NCBI GenBank assembly: GCA_025617375.2
Contig: JAMYGW020000029.1
Coordinates: 1 to 28,585 of the forward strand
DNA: 28,585 nt
Direction: 5' to 3'
Origin: Acarospora socialis
Lineage: Eukaryota; Ascomycota; Lecanoromycetes; Acarosporales; Acarosporaceae
The position numbers were made by a program, and so were the translations under genes. Below the pieces are notes generated by a model. It saw only the letters and a program-made list of their open reading frames with translations. It made no database searches and was not told the DNA's origin. Below, piece after piece: positions 1 through 11,002 of the stretch (position 1 is its first letter; every line of letters begins with the position of its first letter).

Positions 1-906
1 CTGAAGGAAGCACCCAAGCTAGTCTCAAAATAGTCAGAAGAAGAAAGATGAGGGCCATTCTAAAACCCTCAGTTTTTGAACATCAATGGATGACATTAGT
101 CAGCAAGAAGTTGGTGAATAATGTTGATAGATCAATTCTAGTAGCAATTGTGGGCAAAGATGCTGATAAATGACACAATAGCAGTCAGTTATCAAATAAA
201 GAGGGCAATTCAGAAACTCTACATCAAGAGATGCTAGTGAACAACAACGGTGAAGATATATGTTATGGATATATCCATAGGGCTCGGTGAGCATGAGGCT
301 CTGTGGATTTAGGTATTTGGCTCCGTGGCGGCCAAGGTGCCCACTTAGGTAGAAACACCACCACACCTAGATAGTTAGTTAACTCAGACAATAATAACAT
401 GCATATCATAAGACTTTAGGCACTATCCTTATAGTGATCTAACAATATAGGTAGACAATGCTTGCGGATTAACCATAGTGGAAAACTCTTAACACATTGA
501 TGAACAATACTCTGGTAGTCAGTTCTTTGTTTTATCTCTTTTGCAGTCACAATCATGACAAGCAAGAAACTTGTGAGTCTGAATCCATGTGTTCATGACC
601 TCACTGCAGTGTCTAGACTCAAGATGTTAGGCGTAGACCAGTCATGATGTTGCACCTTCCTTCACCTCGCTGTCGCTCTTACCCCTTATGGCCCACCCCA
701 CTCGTGGCCGACCTGGCTACCAGATATTTGCTTACTAAAATGCATCCTTCTTCCACCTCAATAACTTGACCATAACACAAGAGGTGTGTTGAAAATAAAG
801 TCTAGTAACTTACTTATTACTAGCATTTTTACCATTTACAGTCTGTATATGTGTTGAACTTAATAACATTGTATTCATGACAAAGATTGAAAGACAGATC
901 TGATAG
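1..906. other. AT-rich intergenic sequence, no gene recognised
   Basis: Both strands were read and only short open frames without recognisable motifs are present; the longest is under 90 codons and of unnatural composition. No transposon ends, RNA gene or tandem array could be supported here. The block ends at the degenerate LTR that begins at 907. Confidence 0.5.
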
Positions 907-1083
907 TGTTGAAATTAGGAGGCCTTTAGGATTTCAACCCTACCCAACCTAGCGTTAGACTTCTCTGTATCACGTGACACTGCTTAGTCAGTGCACACCA
1001 AAAAGTTATAGACTTTGTGTATTCTAGGATTCTAGACCTCAGGACACCTAATATCAAGCAATAGAAACGTTCCAATTCCAACA
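907..1083. mobile_element. Degenerate solo LTR, copia-like ends (copy 1)
   Basis: The 177-bp segment begins TGTTGAAATTA and ends AATTCCAACA, the TG...CA termini and TGTTG/CAACA ends typical of Ty1/copia-type LTRs. It is a diverged sister of the element at 11008-11201: both carry the same start, the shared internal block TCACGTGACACTGCTTAGTC, and the shared block AATATCAAGCAAT near the end. No flanking 5-bp direct repeat survives: the flanks are GATAG on the left and CTATC on the right. These are reverse complements of each other, so the TIRs of a small DNA element are an alternative reading. No internal retrotransposon region lies beside it. Confidence 0.6.
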
Positions 1084-1379
1084 CTATCATTTTTAATTCT
1101 TTGGTCCCAATATTATCCACTACTCGGACAGACTGGTATCTTCCGAGGGCCTTCATTGAAGTTGGCCGTCAACATCACCCTTGTTAAGTGCAGATCCAAG
1201 GCCCTCTACAGGCGGACTAAACCCCTGAGGCTTGTTGTCCCCATTGTGGCGATTAGAAGCCCTCCTGGCGTCGGGTTGACCTCATGCTGGTTGCCTACTG
1301 CGGTGCCAAAGCGTGGAGGTAGGTTTTCCCTGATTTGTATCAGCTAACTTACCCTAAAAGTTTCAGAGGGAAGACTTAC
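1084..1379. other. Intergenic, nothing recognised
   Basis: About 300 bases without a supported gene. A 63-codon plus-strand frame at 1156-1347 is present but shows no family resemblance and no splice context. Confidence 0.4.
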
Positions 1380-1802
1380 CGTTCTCGACAGGCTCTCGGC
1401 AATCACCCCGATGGCATCGGCAATACACCTTAAATTCGCAAATCCATCCTTAAAACACAGCCGTAAGCGCCGCCGTAAACGCACTTGTAAGCGTATCTTA
1501 TCAAGATCGAGAGCGCACTTCAACTAGTCAGCAACAATCCCAGACTGGGTGAAATAAGATAGATGATGATCAAAAAGTGTCAGAACAAGCCGAGGAGGTA
1601 CAGGTACACCAATCGTGATAAGGTGTAGAAATTTTACAACAAAGATATTGGCAGATGGTAGATATAAATGAAAATGCCAAGGACTTACATTTGGTTGTGG
1701 AGATTCTTGTGCTGACTCTCCTTCAGGAGATGCTTGTTGAGACTCTTGATATATTGTGTGAGAGCTTGCACTTTGATCTGACCCCACTTCTGAAGGAACC
1801 AT
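1380..1802 (-). CDS. Possible spliced hypothetical gene fragment (two exons)
   Basis: A minus-strand ATG at 1802 opens 38 codons rich in Ser, Gln, Glu and Pro (start MVPSEVGSDQSASS). They end exactly at a consensus donor GTAAGT (intron 1524-1688, 165 nt, acceptor ACTAG). The next segment, 1380-1523, is open for exactly 48 codons, basic and leucine-rich (LDLDKIRLQVRLRRRLRLCF), and abuts a second GTAAGT donor at 1379. Two consensus donors bounding phase-0 open segments is the only evidence. No domain is recognised and no downstream exon could be joined with confidence. It may be a relic or a chance arrangement. Confidence 0.3.
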
Positions 1803-2689
1803 CGTAGTTGTGACTGTATCAAGAAACTGGAGATGAGAGGGTAGAGATTGGTGAAAGACGAGTTTATAAGTCTAAGTAGAAGATAAAGAAAGAAACAGTT
1901 TAGATGGCTGGAAGCTGCGATATTTTTCTATAAGCCCATTTGAATCTACCCCATTTTCCTTGTTTACCCGGCTCCCCTCGCAAATCCATGTTCCTTTGTC
2001 CGATGTGTGTCGTTTCGGCATGTGTGGCTACCGGCCCTGCAGTTATGATGGGCTTCCGTTTCGTTCCCTTTGGCGTTCAGTAAGCATAGCTCAAATTGAA
2101 CTGATGTTGTGGCAATCTAGGTTGTTGTTGCCCAGACAACATGACAGCAAGTGACTTATCTGTAACCTTCTGTTTGGATCTGTATGCAGTTTTACACTGT
2201 GTTGATTCTGCCTTTGATCCTGCATACCTCTCAGCAACCATGGCAACGTCTAAGCTGTCAGAAATTTGCAAATATAAGAACTACAATGAGATAAAGATAA
2301 AGAGGGATTCGTCATCAAGGCAAATGACGGGTGGTTGTTGGGCCTGCGACAGAGCGGGTGGGGTTGGGGGGTTTATTTTGAGTGGTGTTGCTGGGTTTGG
2401 GGCAAGCTGACTGCGAGTGGGATAGGGACGGGAAATGAAACGGGAACGGGAGCGGGCACAGGCACAGACATGAGTACACAAATATCTATGGGGTCACCTT
2501 GTCTTGAAGAGAAGTGGCTGCAAGGTGGCCGAAGTTGCCTGAAACCTTGACATGGTCAATTGTTCTACGGACCAAGAGGTCCGACAATATCCTGCAGCAT
2601 TATGAGAGCGGGAGTGACACTTTAAGCCACTGATATTCCATCAAACACTGTATAGATCACTCTCACCTGATCTTATCAATTTTATAGGT
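1803..2689. other. Intergenic with short purine-rich degenerate repeat
   Basis: No gene recognised. Around 2418-2470 the plus strand has an imperfect run of (G)GGAACGGG/GGGCACAGG-type hexamer-like units (GGGACGGG, AACGGGAACGGGAGCGGG, CACAGGCACAG), a weak simple repeat. This run creates several overlapping low-complexity open frames on both strands that do not look like proteins. Confidence 0.4.
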
Positions 2690-2986
2690 GAAAATGAAAG
2701 ACTAACGGACAGTAATCCAGCTCAAGTACTCACCAAAAGAAGGAGAAAGCAAGCCAGCACGCTCAGTCTACGCCCGTCGACAGTATACTCTCGGAAATTG
2801 GGCTTACCCTGAGGATGGCAATGGCTTCTCAAGAAAGTGCTGGAAGTGTCTTTGCAAGGAAATGGGACCAAAACCGGACCTTGGGCTCTTGAGAACAATA
2901 AAGCAATTTATAAAGAAGCGGCAGAGATTTTGACAAATTTCTTCATCGGACTAGAAAGAATCAAAAAGCGATCTGCTGTTCCATGA
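2690..2986 (+). pseudogene. Relic exon of unknown fungal protein
   Basis: A 98-codon plus-strand frame is open except for one TGA at 2810-2812. It reads like a natural protein: a basic stretch (TKRRRKQASTLSLRPSTVYS) followed by an amphipathic, probably helical segment (NNKAIYKEAAEILTNFF, then GLERIKKRSAVP). No named family is recognised. It lies on the same strand as the larger relic at 3351-4538 and might be its upstream part, but no splice or frame connection could be shown. Confidence 0.3.
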
Positions 2987-3350
2987 TGCTTCTAGAACAC
3001 TCGGCATCTATACAATGATTCATTCTACATTCAGTAGGTTCTCATCGGTCACTGAATGTACTGTTATCAAGTTCTCATCAAGAGATTGTCGCACCTGTAC
3101 GCTCAAACACCCTTGCAGTCATCAGATGAAGCTGCCACTTGAAGAGGTCAGAAAGAAAAACCTTCAAACTCGATACTTTTACCTTCCTTCCACCAAATGA
3201 GCGGACGCAGACAAGCAAAAGAACTCAAAAGAATGCCAGCAGCGGAGGCACCAACACTAAGCTTGATGACAATAACAAGCCCAATATCCCAGTCAATAAT
3301 GAGTCAGAAGTGCATATGCTAGCCCTAGTCAAGCGTGTCTACAAGAAACA

Positions 3351-4538
3351 GTGCCCACCATTTTCTCTTCAAGATCACTAATACAAGCAGTGGTCCCAGC
3401 GACGCAAACCCGTTGTGCTGGCCACCGCCGATGGTCGCCGGCCGACAATCCAAGCCAAAGTCAGAAGGCGGAGATAATTTGTCAAGGGTACGGAGCCAGG
3501 GCCGCATTCTGGACACTGGACTTGAACGGTGTGAGATTCATTGTTAAGGCTAGAGGAGCGGGCAACGGTGTGGCCTACATTGTCTGGAATAGCCCGGAGG
3601 AGGGGTTTGGTCAGAAGGCAGTCGCCCTTCTCACCCCGCGTGCCTCGGGATGAGGGCAGGGTTAAGATTGCTGACGAGACTGGAACAAGAATTACCCAGT
3701 CATCAGGACTCCGTCGATGAAGGATCCGAAGAGGAGGACGCAACTTACTTCGCGGATGCTGCTCAACCACCGGCACTGAGAGAACCCCACCTGCGAGAGT
3801 GGGCGAACCTGGATGGTCTCACAACAAAACAGCAAGCCGCAGCACCAGATCACAGCAAACAACACCTGAAGTCTTGTGGTTGGAAGGGGTCGAAGATGTC
3901 TTCGAGCGTTGCCGAAGAAAAGACAGCCGCCACCAAGACCAGGACCAGTAAGGCCCCACACCCTGACAAGGGCCCAGACCAGACTCCAAGTTCCCGAACT
4001 CTCTCCCTCCCGACGTCGCCGTCCTCAATTATAAGTGACTTGTCACTGGTCCCGCACCCGGCAAAGCGAGAGCGCTGTCCCGCCGCTGACACGGACGATC
4101 ACGCATGCGAACCAGCACGCGGCCGTCCCGTCACCCTTCCCGCTCCCCATCCATCGTCGACGTCGCCACTCCACAACCCAATCAGTCGACCGGTACAAAC
4201 AGTCGGACACAACCCTCCACATCTCGCTCTCCACAAACAATTACGGCGCTGTGCCCATCTACCTGCGATCATGTATGACCATCGAAGCATTTTTGGCATC
4301 GGCGCTGTCAGCGTGGGGACTGGAGGGCAAGGAGACGGACGTTGCGGCTGTGGCAGTTTGATATGACTGGTTGAAAGACGATGGGCCCATGGTGGTGCGG
4401 AGGGAGGTGCGGGATAGTTTCCAGAAGGTGCTGGAGACCATTGCTGAGGCGCCGATTTGGGGAGGTGGAGGTGCGGATGGTGTTGCGGGGAGGAGAGGGT
4501 GTGAGGTTAGGGTGAAAATTCACATGAGGGAGAAGTGA
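3351..4538 (+). pseudogene. Decayed fungal gene of unknown family, C-terminal domain recognisable
   Basis: A GC-richer block on the plus strand. The last part (from about 4210 to the TGA at 4536-4538) reads continuously as a conserved-looking domain: YGAVPIYLRSCMTIEAF, LSAWGLEG, YDWLKDDGPMVVRR, DSFQKVLETIAEAPIW. It is interrupted only by one TGA at 4359-4361. Similar C-termini (xLRSCMTxxxFxxxxxxAWGLEG...DW...SFxxxLxxIxEAPxW) are known to me from uncharacterised Pezizomycotina proteins. Upstream, 3650-4240 reads in a different frame as a Ser/Pro/Thr-rich disordered linker, so a frameshift near 4200-4250 is implied. The segment ARAAFWTLDLNGVRFIV at about 3490-3545 also looks protein-like. No function can be assigned. 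Confidence 0.5.
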
Positions 4539-7500
4539 AAGGGATTTTATCTGGGGCTTGTCTGTCGAGTGGAGATTGGCTGTTGCTTGTGGAGTTGTTT
4601 GCGATGGGAAAAGTGTGGGGTTGCATTGCTGCGGGTTCGAGCTGCTGGCGAGCTAGGGTTGAAGCTAGCTGGGTATACTGGTACCAGCTGCACAGTCAAT
4701 TCTGGGCAAGTCAGAATTTTGCAGACTTGCATGAACCATTATAAGCACATGCTATGCCAGCCATTGATTGTGCAGATATTAAGGTTGTAGTCTTAAACTG
4801 ACCACCTTAAAAGCGACCACATTTACTCAATTGTGAATTTGCTTCTATGCAAGATGGCAAAGGTGAACAGCAGTCTCAAGAGGTCCCACTAGAAGAACTC
4901 TGTGAATGGACGTTTGGAACACTCCTTGCATCTCGATAGCGAAACGAGCCATAGCTGGACAGAGAAGTCCAAGGAGTTCCGTGTCGTCATTCAGTTGGTT
5001 GTGACTGTGACTGGCGTCTTGTAGATTGTCTAGCATCCAGACCTCGAAGTGCACATCCAGGCCCAACCATACCCAAATGTGTCTCTTCATCTGCTGAAGC
5101 GCTAGTGGTCTAGTTGCGACATAGCGTTAGAAAGGCACAATCTTTGATTGTGGGAGATGAATGTCCCTGATAAACCGACAGAAGTTGGGGCTGTCCCTGA
5201 TGTACAAGAAGATATGGTTGTTGGTGTGTCAGATTTGGTAGGTGACTGCTATTTCACTAATTGGTCAACAGTATTAATTTCTCTGGATGTTTTTGTGCTG
5301 CGTCCCGACCCTATGGTTGTACATTTTTTTTCAGTGTCAAGTTGTTGTAGTTGTTGTCTTTTGCTGGGCGTTTCAACGTCATTGTAAAATTCACTTGATT
5401 ATTTTCTCCCGCCATGAACATATCCTTTCAAGAGAGTTTAAATTATATCTTGTTCTATATAAGGTATTGAACACGACCTGAGCAGCATTACGCCATATGC
5501 AAGAACGAAAAGGATTAAATTTACCAATGAGTCTGAAAGAGTGATCTTCAACATTTCTTGGAGCAAAGACATTTTAAATGGTCACTGCTGAAAAGAGTGT
5601 CGCTACAGCCACAGGTTATTCAGCTGTGGCCAGTCAAGAGCAGCAGCCAGTACAAAAAGCCATTGCCCAGATGTCCCCTTTGGAGGGTGAAGCAAGTGAG
5701 AAAATTGAAACGGGTTCTCATACCTCTCAGATATGGACTGGAAGACCAGCATCAATCAACCACACAGACACTTCAACAGAATTCACCTCAGATTTTACTT
5801 ACAGAGTCCCGAAGGCACAGTCTCAATAAGCAACTAAGCATGGGCTCTTGGACGTGATTGGGCTATTACACTTTTATATTGTAATGTGCCTTCATGATAT
5901 ATTTGCCCAAACCCGCTGCATTTCCAATAAACTCATTAAGGGATACAGTATGGCCTTCACACATAGATTTGGGAGCCAGTTCACAACTTGAGCACTAGAA
6001 ACAGAGGCCGGAGATCTTCTGCTTCTATGGTAACAGCATCTTTACAGTCTTTGTAAATGAGATGTAAGAGTGGCTCTCTGCTGAGTGCACATGCTTGCGC
6101 TCATGGCTGGAGTATTGCTCTCACATGTCACCTATGGAGCACCGCTCTTGTGCTCACGGCTGGAGCTCCACCTCACTTCGGGAGGGACACCGCTGTTCTG
6201 AAACACGCCATGTATCACTCACTTGTCTTCCGTCTTCCATCTTTTCAAAGAGGTAGATGTGTGCAATGGCAGGTTCCTACTACCAAAAGAACTTTACGAC
6301 AATGATGCACGATGGTCCTCCTCAAAGATAGAGGGAGGGTTTACCAACAGTAGTACCAGAAAGCTCCGCTAAGTTCTTATTCTTTAATGTTTGAGCAATA
6401 GTCTAATAAGAGCAGACATGATGATAATGATGAATCTCATAAACAGCTTTTATATAAGATGAGTATTCTAGTAAAGTAGAACAAGCTGATCTTATACATC
6501 TTGAGCAAATACCTGAATCAGCATTCTCTCCAGAAATGAGAGGACGAGGTTGCTGATAGCTTGATCATCGAACTCTGCCACAGACTGAGCAGGTGTGTTT
6601 AGGAATGAACTGATCTTCATATGAATTCTGTTTAATGCTAAGTGGTCTTGCTTTTAAAAAACTCATTATTCAATCTTTGGTTGAAGTCTGTCAAATGACT
6701 GGATAGGATCTAGTAAAATGACTGTTAGTCCAAATGATCTACTGTCTGATGAGAATACAAATCGCTTGCTCATTTTTTCCAAACACTGCTTGTTCATTTT
6801 GAGCAAATCTCTGATGCAAGAAACAATGAGTCTGATATTTGATAAACATTGCAAAAAGCACAAATGACAGACAAAAATAGTCAGTGATCAAGATAACAAA
6901 GACTTTCCAGATATAGATATTGACAGCTGATATTAAGTCAAGTTACTCAGTCTATGTTTATCTCAGGCATGCATGCTAGTTTTCAAGGGGTTTCTTAATC
7001 TTATGGACTATGTAGTTGCTTCTTTATATATGCTCATTGCCTGTCAGATGTGCATCCCTGATCTGGGTATCTGGTGGGACACATCAGAGAGTGAGGCCAA
7101 GGGTATGCCCTATGCATAACAATTTATTCCTTGTCAAGCAACCGCATCAGTTCGGTATGCAGTGCTACGAGCAATTTGGTGTAGAACTTTGCGGGATAGT
7201 GGTGTAAGTGTCATGTGAAGAATACCGTAAGTTGTGACAGCCAGATGATGTAGTCCTTGTAGACAGCAGATTTTCAGAGAATCTGGTAGAGCCCTCAACG
7301 GAATAAGACAAGCAGGATGTAGGAAGTAGCATTTGATAGCTAGATAAGGAGCTCAGAGCTCAATCCGTAATGGCTATTATATGGTTTCGCGATTCGGTGG
7401 CATGCTTCCTTTTGTAGTCTTCTACTAGATTCTTGCATCATAAAATATCCTTCACGTGAAGTTAGTGAGTGATCAAGATTTCAAAGTAACTTCGACGCAT

Positions 7501-7539
7501 GCATTTAGGTCACGTGAGGACTGACCCGTTTTACAAAGA
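4539..7539. other. Three-kilobase stretch without a recognised gene
   Basis: No domain or motif was recognised on either strand. The best open frames are 5578-5829 (+, 83 codons, from ATG, Ser/Thr/Gln-rich), 4845-5090 (-) and 6057-6305 (+); none resembles a known family or has splice context. Around 6100-6180 there is a short imperfect direct repeat (GCTCATGGCTGGAG / GCTCACGGCTGGAG). The AT-rich composition matches the other intergenic blocks. Confidence 0.45.
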
Positions 7540-8530
7540 GCCGCTCGAGCTCATCGTCAATCCATCACAAACAGCCTTCAATAGGCAAGATATCAGAGAT
7601 CCTAGACCAAGCGATCGAGTCTATACTACAGCGAAACTTCTCACCCAGTGAAGTACAGGCAATACTGCGTCAGAAGTCGAAAGAAATCACTGCACGCGAT
7701 GTTGGTTCCTCAGCCACAGTTCGTTTGCCTTCAACAACCAACACTTCTAATCTCAAAACCTCACCTCCCAAGACTGTGAGAGTGGTCTCTGCCCCACTCA
7801 GGGCCCTTAATGATATCTGTCTTTCAAACCTGTACCAGATTGAACAAAACTGCGACCCTCTCTCTAATGGATATGCGTTATTACCTATAGGATCTTCCTA
7901 CTCGGATGTCGGAGGTTGTGAGATCTATTGAGGAGACGTTCAGCAGCAACAATATCACTGTGAAGGGAATTTAGTGTATCTACAAGGGGCTGAAGGAGCA
8001 CCAAGGAGGCTATTTGATGATAAGCCACCGTTTATTATGCCTTCCCTTAACAGAATATTGAGCAACTATGCGGATTCGGAGCTTGAGCAAGTAATGGAAG
8101 ACGAACTGGCAGGATGTTCAGATCTCATAAATTCCCAAGAGTACCTCATTGCTGCAGCGCATAATACCAAGAGTCAAAAAGAACTAGGTCTTCCTGCGTC
8201 GCCCTTGGAGGCAGGTCCTTGCCTTTTGAGCACTCTCAAACACTATCCTGGCATCCATGCGTCGTATGGTTATGTCTCAAAGGGTCACACCAAATCTGCA
8301 CTTAATGTTGAAGATTTCTACCTGAAGTCTGCAATTTTACTGCATGCCGGAGCTGCCAAACTGTGGGTTATCATTAACCCACAGTGCCTTCACAAACAGG
8401 AAGGACGGCTGGCAGAGTTGTTACAGATTCAATCGAAATGCAGTCAATTCCTACATCACAAGATTCCTCTCCCAACATCCTCACTGCTTCGTTCGTGGCG
8501 AATTCAGTTCTCTATGATCCTTCAACATCC
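7540..8530 (+). pseudogene. JmjC (jumonji) domain protein relic
   Basis: One frame is open on the plus strand from about 7540 to 8530 except for a TGA at 7929-7931. The downstream half resembles the core of a JmjC Fe(II)/2-oxoglutarate oxygenase of the histone-demethylase type: YGYVSKGHTKSALNVEDFYL, then LLHAGAAKLWVIINP, then CSQFLHHKIPLPTSSLL. In JmjC enzymes the first iron ligand is the His of an H-x-D/E motif (usually followed by ED); here the position reads Asn (ALNVEDF), which would abolish iron binding. The upstream part (KISEILDQAIESILQRNF) has no recognised domain, and another frame near 7895-7975 also looks coding, suggesting small indels. The relic ends abruptly where cyclin-derived sequence begins at about 8531; the frame reads on to a TGA at 8565 inside foreign sequence. 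The family assignment is inference from motif spacing. Confidence 0.5.
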
Positions 8531-8585
8531 GGCTTGGGTAATACTTGAGGAACCTATGGTCAACTGAGCTGATCTCAATCAGGTA

Positions 8586-9897
8586 CAGGGTGGGGGACAA
8601 ATGTCTTCGGTCACTTCGGTAGCTTTTTATTAGTAAACCACCATACAATCATGAATTTTGAGCCCGAAAGAAACCATGAAACAGGCGAATGGATAACCCC
8701 TACAAATGCTAGAATTAAGGCCTTAATAGAAGAAGGTGTCCTATCAATTAGAGGTGCTGCACGTCGTTTTGGTGTCCTGTACAGCACTATTCGGTGTTGG
8801 ATGCGAAAATCCTCGGATTGACGGCCTCATTCCTTACGAACTGGACGGCCACGAAAACTCAACAAACGAGACCGACGACACCTAATTTGAATAGCGACGG
8901 CCTCATACGAAGGTCGAAGACTGAAGTGGAAGGAATTGGGTCAATTGGCTGGATTGGAGGTGTCTGAGAAGACTATAAAGCGAGCATGTGAAAAGGAGGG
9001 TTTTCATAAGTGCAAAGCATGTCGGAAGCCATTTCTTTCGGCCGAAACCCGCTGAATTCGAAGGCATTTTGCTAGGGTATACGGCAGAGTTGAACCGGAC
9101 TTTTGGAGGAAGATAATGTGGTCAGATGAGTGTTCTTTTGACACGTCAAGAGGCACCACTAAGTGGGTGATTCTTACAAAGGGAGAATGCTACCATCCAG
9201 CATGCTGCGAATCAGTATTCAAGTTGAATTCGACGTCCATACCAATATGGGGGGCCATTGAATATAATTGGAAGTCTCCTTTGGTGTTTTTGGAAGGGCA
9301 TGGGAAGAGGGGGGGATTGACGATGGAGGACTACAAGAAACAGGTCCTAGAGACTGTTGTGGGGCCTGCATTTGAAGAACAGCTTGGATGGGACATCAAT
9401 GGGCTATTTCAGGAGAATAATGCCCCAGTTCATGGGGCAGGACGTGCAAAGAGTCTTCAAAAGTGGAAGAAAGAGCTGGGTCTTTGTCTTTTTGACTGGC
9501 CACCAAGCTCCCCTGACTTATCTCCTATTGAAAACGTATGGCGACTCCTCAAGCAGCGAATCTACCGTCGACGATACCCTCCTCGGACCCGTCCGGACCT
9601 CATACAGGCAATTAAGGAGGAATGGGACCGATTAGAACTGAAGGATTGGAGGAAATATGTGGATAGTATGCCTATGAGACTACAGCAGGTTCGGAAACGA
9701 CGTGGATTAGCCACTGACTTCTAATTAATCCAAGAAGCATGCAATTACGTAGCCTAGGATCTAAATTATAACATATATAACAATTAACTTAATTCTACTA
9801 GTTGTGTCTGAATTACATATAAATTCATAGGGTTATGGGATACTCGTTGTCTCGCCTAATTATATGGGGTGACCGAAGACTTTTGTCCCCCACTCTG
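8586..9897 (+). mobile_element. Tc1/mariner element, complete with TIRs and TA duplication
   Basis: The 1312-bp element has 29-bp terminal inverted repeats, 8586-8614 and 9869-9897, matching at 27 of 29 positions (consensus start CAGRGTGGGGGACAAA, end GTCTTCGGTCAC). It is flanked by TA on both sides (8584-8585 and 9898-9899), the target duplication of this superfamily. It carries one transposase frame (8651-9724). The insertion is in the duplicated cyclin fragment, so it is younger than that duplication. Confidence 0.95.
8651..9724 (+). pseudogene. Tc1/mariner transposase, inactivated
   Basis: From the ATG at 8651 a single frame of 357 codons runs to the TAA-type end at 9724, broken by three TGA codons at 8819, 8888 and 9053. 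The N-terminal part has a helix-turn-helix (GAARRFGVLYSTIRCWMRK) and an AT-hook-like GRPRKL. The DDE core shows WSDECSF (first Asp), FQENNAPVH where the family has a second Asp (here Asn), and SPDLSPIENVWRLLK (third acidic residue). Three stops plus Asp-to-Asn at the second catalytic residue make it dead. All four changes can be explained by C:G to T:A transitions. An intact internal start at 9116 leaves a 202-residue frame, but it lacks the DNA-binding half. Confidence 0.9.
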
Positions 9898-10092
9898 TAC
9901 TTTCCAAAAGTACAGTTTGAATGTCATAGCTATCTGCATTCGAGATTCTTCGTAGGAAGTCCATAGGGTTAGGGTAACTCAAGTCGTAGTTGTGAGCGGC
10001 CAACACGTAACATTTAGCGCTGAGTATGTCCAATTCAGTGAAATCATCGGCGGCAACAGCGTCTCAGGTAAGAGGTGGAAATGAGTGTGGAC

Positions 10093-11002
10093 TTCGGTCA
10101 CAAAGCGAGGCCAAATTTTGGCTTGGATATGGCACATCCGTCCAGCCTATAGCTATAGACCTTGTAACCCTCCTAAGTATGTCATCTACTGCGCGAATAG
10201 TGAGTCCCTCTCATTTCCGGTGAGCGTCGTGGTGTTCCTTGAGTTCTCAGACTTGTTGTTCTCCTCACTGAAGAAGACAGGACACTCATCATCATGTTCT
10301 CAGTTCTACTTCAGCATGACCAGGTGATGCTTGTTATGGTTACTCACATAGCTGTGTGAGACAAGATGATAGATTGTCTAACATTCATGATGTTCAATTC
10401 GCCGTATGAAGTCCATATCTTTGCACACAGACCCCAATGGTTCTCATCACTCCTGAATCAGTTGCAAACTCCTGTTTCTCAATCTACTTTGAACCTCTGA
10501 TGGGTGCAAAGGGCTAGCCTGGGTGTACTTTGATGAATGTCACCTTCTTATTTGCTATCATGCAAGAGCTCCTGATTCAACATGTCTTCCTCACTGAGAC
10601 TCTATCTTGGCATCATGAGTCCTCTTTGGCATCTAGCGCCAATGGCGATGGTTTATTTGATTTATTAGCAACACCTTGTGATAACTTTGAGAACTAGAAA
10701 GAGATGGCTTGTTCCATTCAAGGAAGAGATCTTCAGGCGGAGGAGTTTCTTTAAAAACACAGCAGATATGCAATAAGCTACAAGATTTGAGAAGTAATTA
10801 AATTCACCCAAGCTGCAAATTGGGCAAACCTACCAAGATATGTTATGCAATTTTTTTTGAACTGGGTCACATTGAATATGACTGCCACTCAAGCCACCCA
10901 CGTTTCATATAAGTTACATTGTTTCGGAATCCAAGAACTTCACAATATAGCAGTAAATACCTCTAATAAAATAGATATTTGAAGTACTAATTAAACTTTA
11001 TA
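10093..11002. other. AT-rich intergenic sequence
   Basis: No gene, transposon end or RNA gene recognised. A frame at 10085-10327 continues from the cyclin-derived fragment into unrelated sequence and has no family resemblance. Confidence 0.45.

Larger units (their letters stand above)
8531..10092 (-). pseudogene. Duplicated internal fragment of the cyclin B gene, split by a transposon
   Basis: Two pieces, 8531-8585 and 9900-10092, align with the cyclin gene at 13513-13566 and 13567-about 13910, in the same orientation. Shared strings include GAACCTATGGTC, GCTGATCTCAATCAGGTA, GAGCGGCCAACACGTAAC and CAGCGTCTCAGGTAAGAGG. About 135 bp of the source (roughly 13733-13867) is missing near 10050, close to a short GGCAACAGC/GGAACAGC match. 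The copy covers only coding sequence from inside exon 2 and has many substitutions and indels, so it is non-functional. The Tc1/mariner element 8586-9897 sits inside it. Removing the element and one TA restores CAGGTACTTTCC, which matches CAGGTACTTCCC in the source gene. Confidence 0.9.

Noticed and set aside
906-1084. MITE with TA duplication instead of a solo LTR
   Set aside because: The sister copy at 11008 has a clear 5-bp duplication outside TG...CA ends, which fits an LTR better; the MITE reading is kept only as an alternative.
2281-2481. Cys/Arg-rich minus-strand peptide over the purine-rich repeat
   Set aside because: It is the complement of a simple-sequence stretch and has no gene context.
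4620-4660. tRNA-like GGGTTCGAGC string
   Set aside because: No matching acceptor, D-arm or anticodon stem could be folded around it.
9116-9724. 202-residue transposase as an independent small gene
   Set aside because: It is the C-terminal half of a single frame from ATG 8651 broken by three TGA codons, and its second catalytic Asp is Asn.
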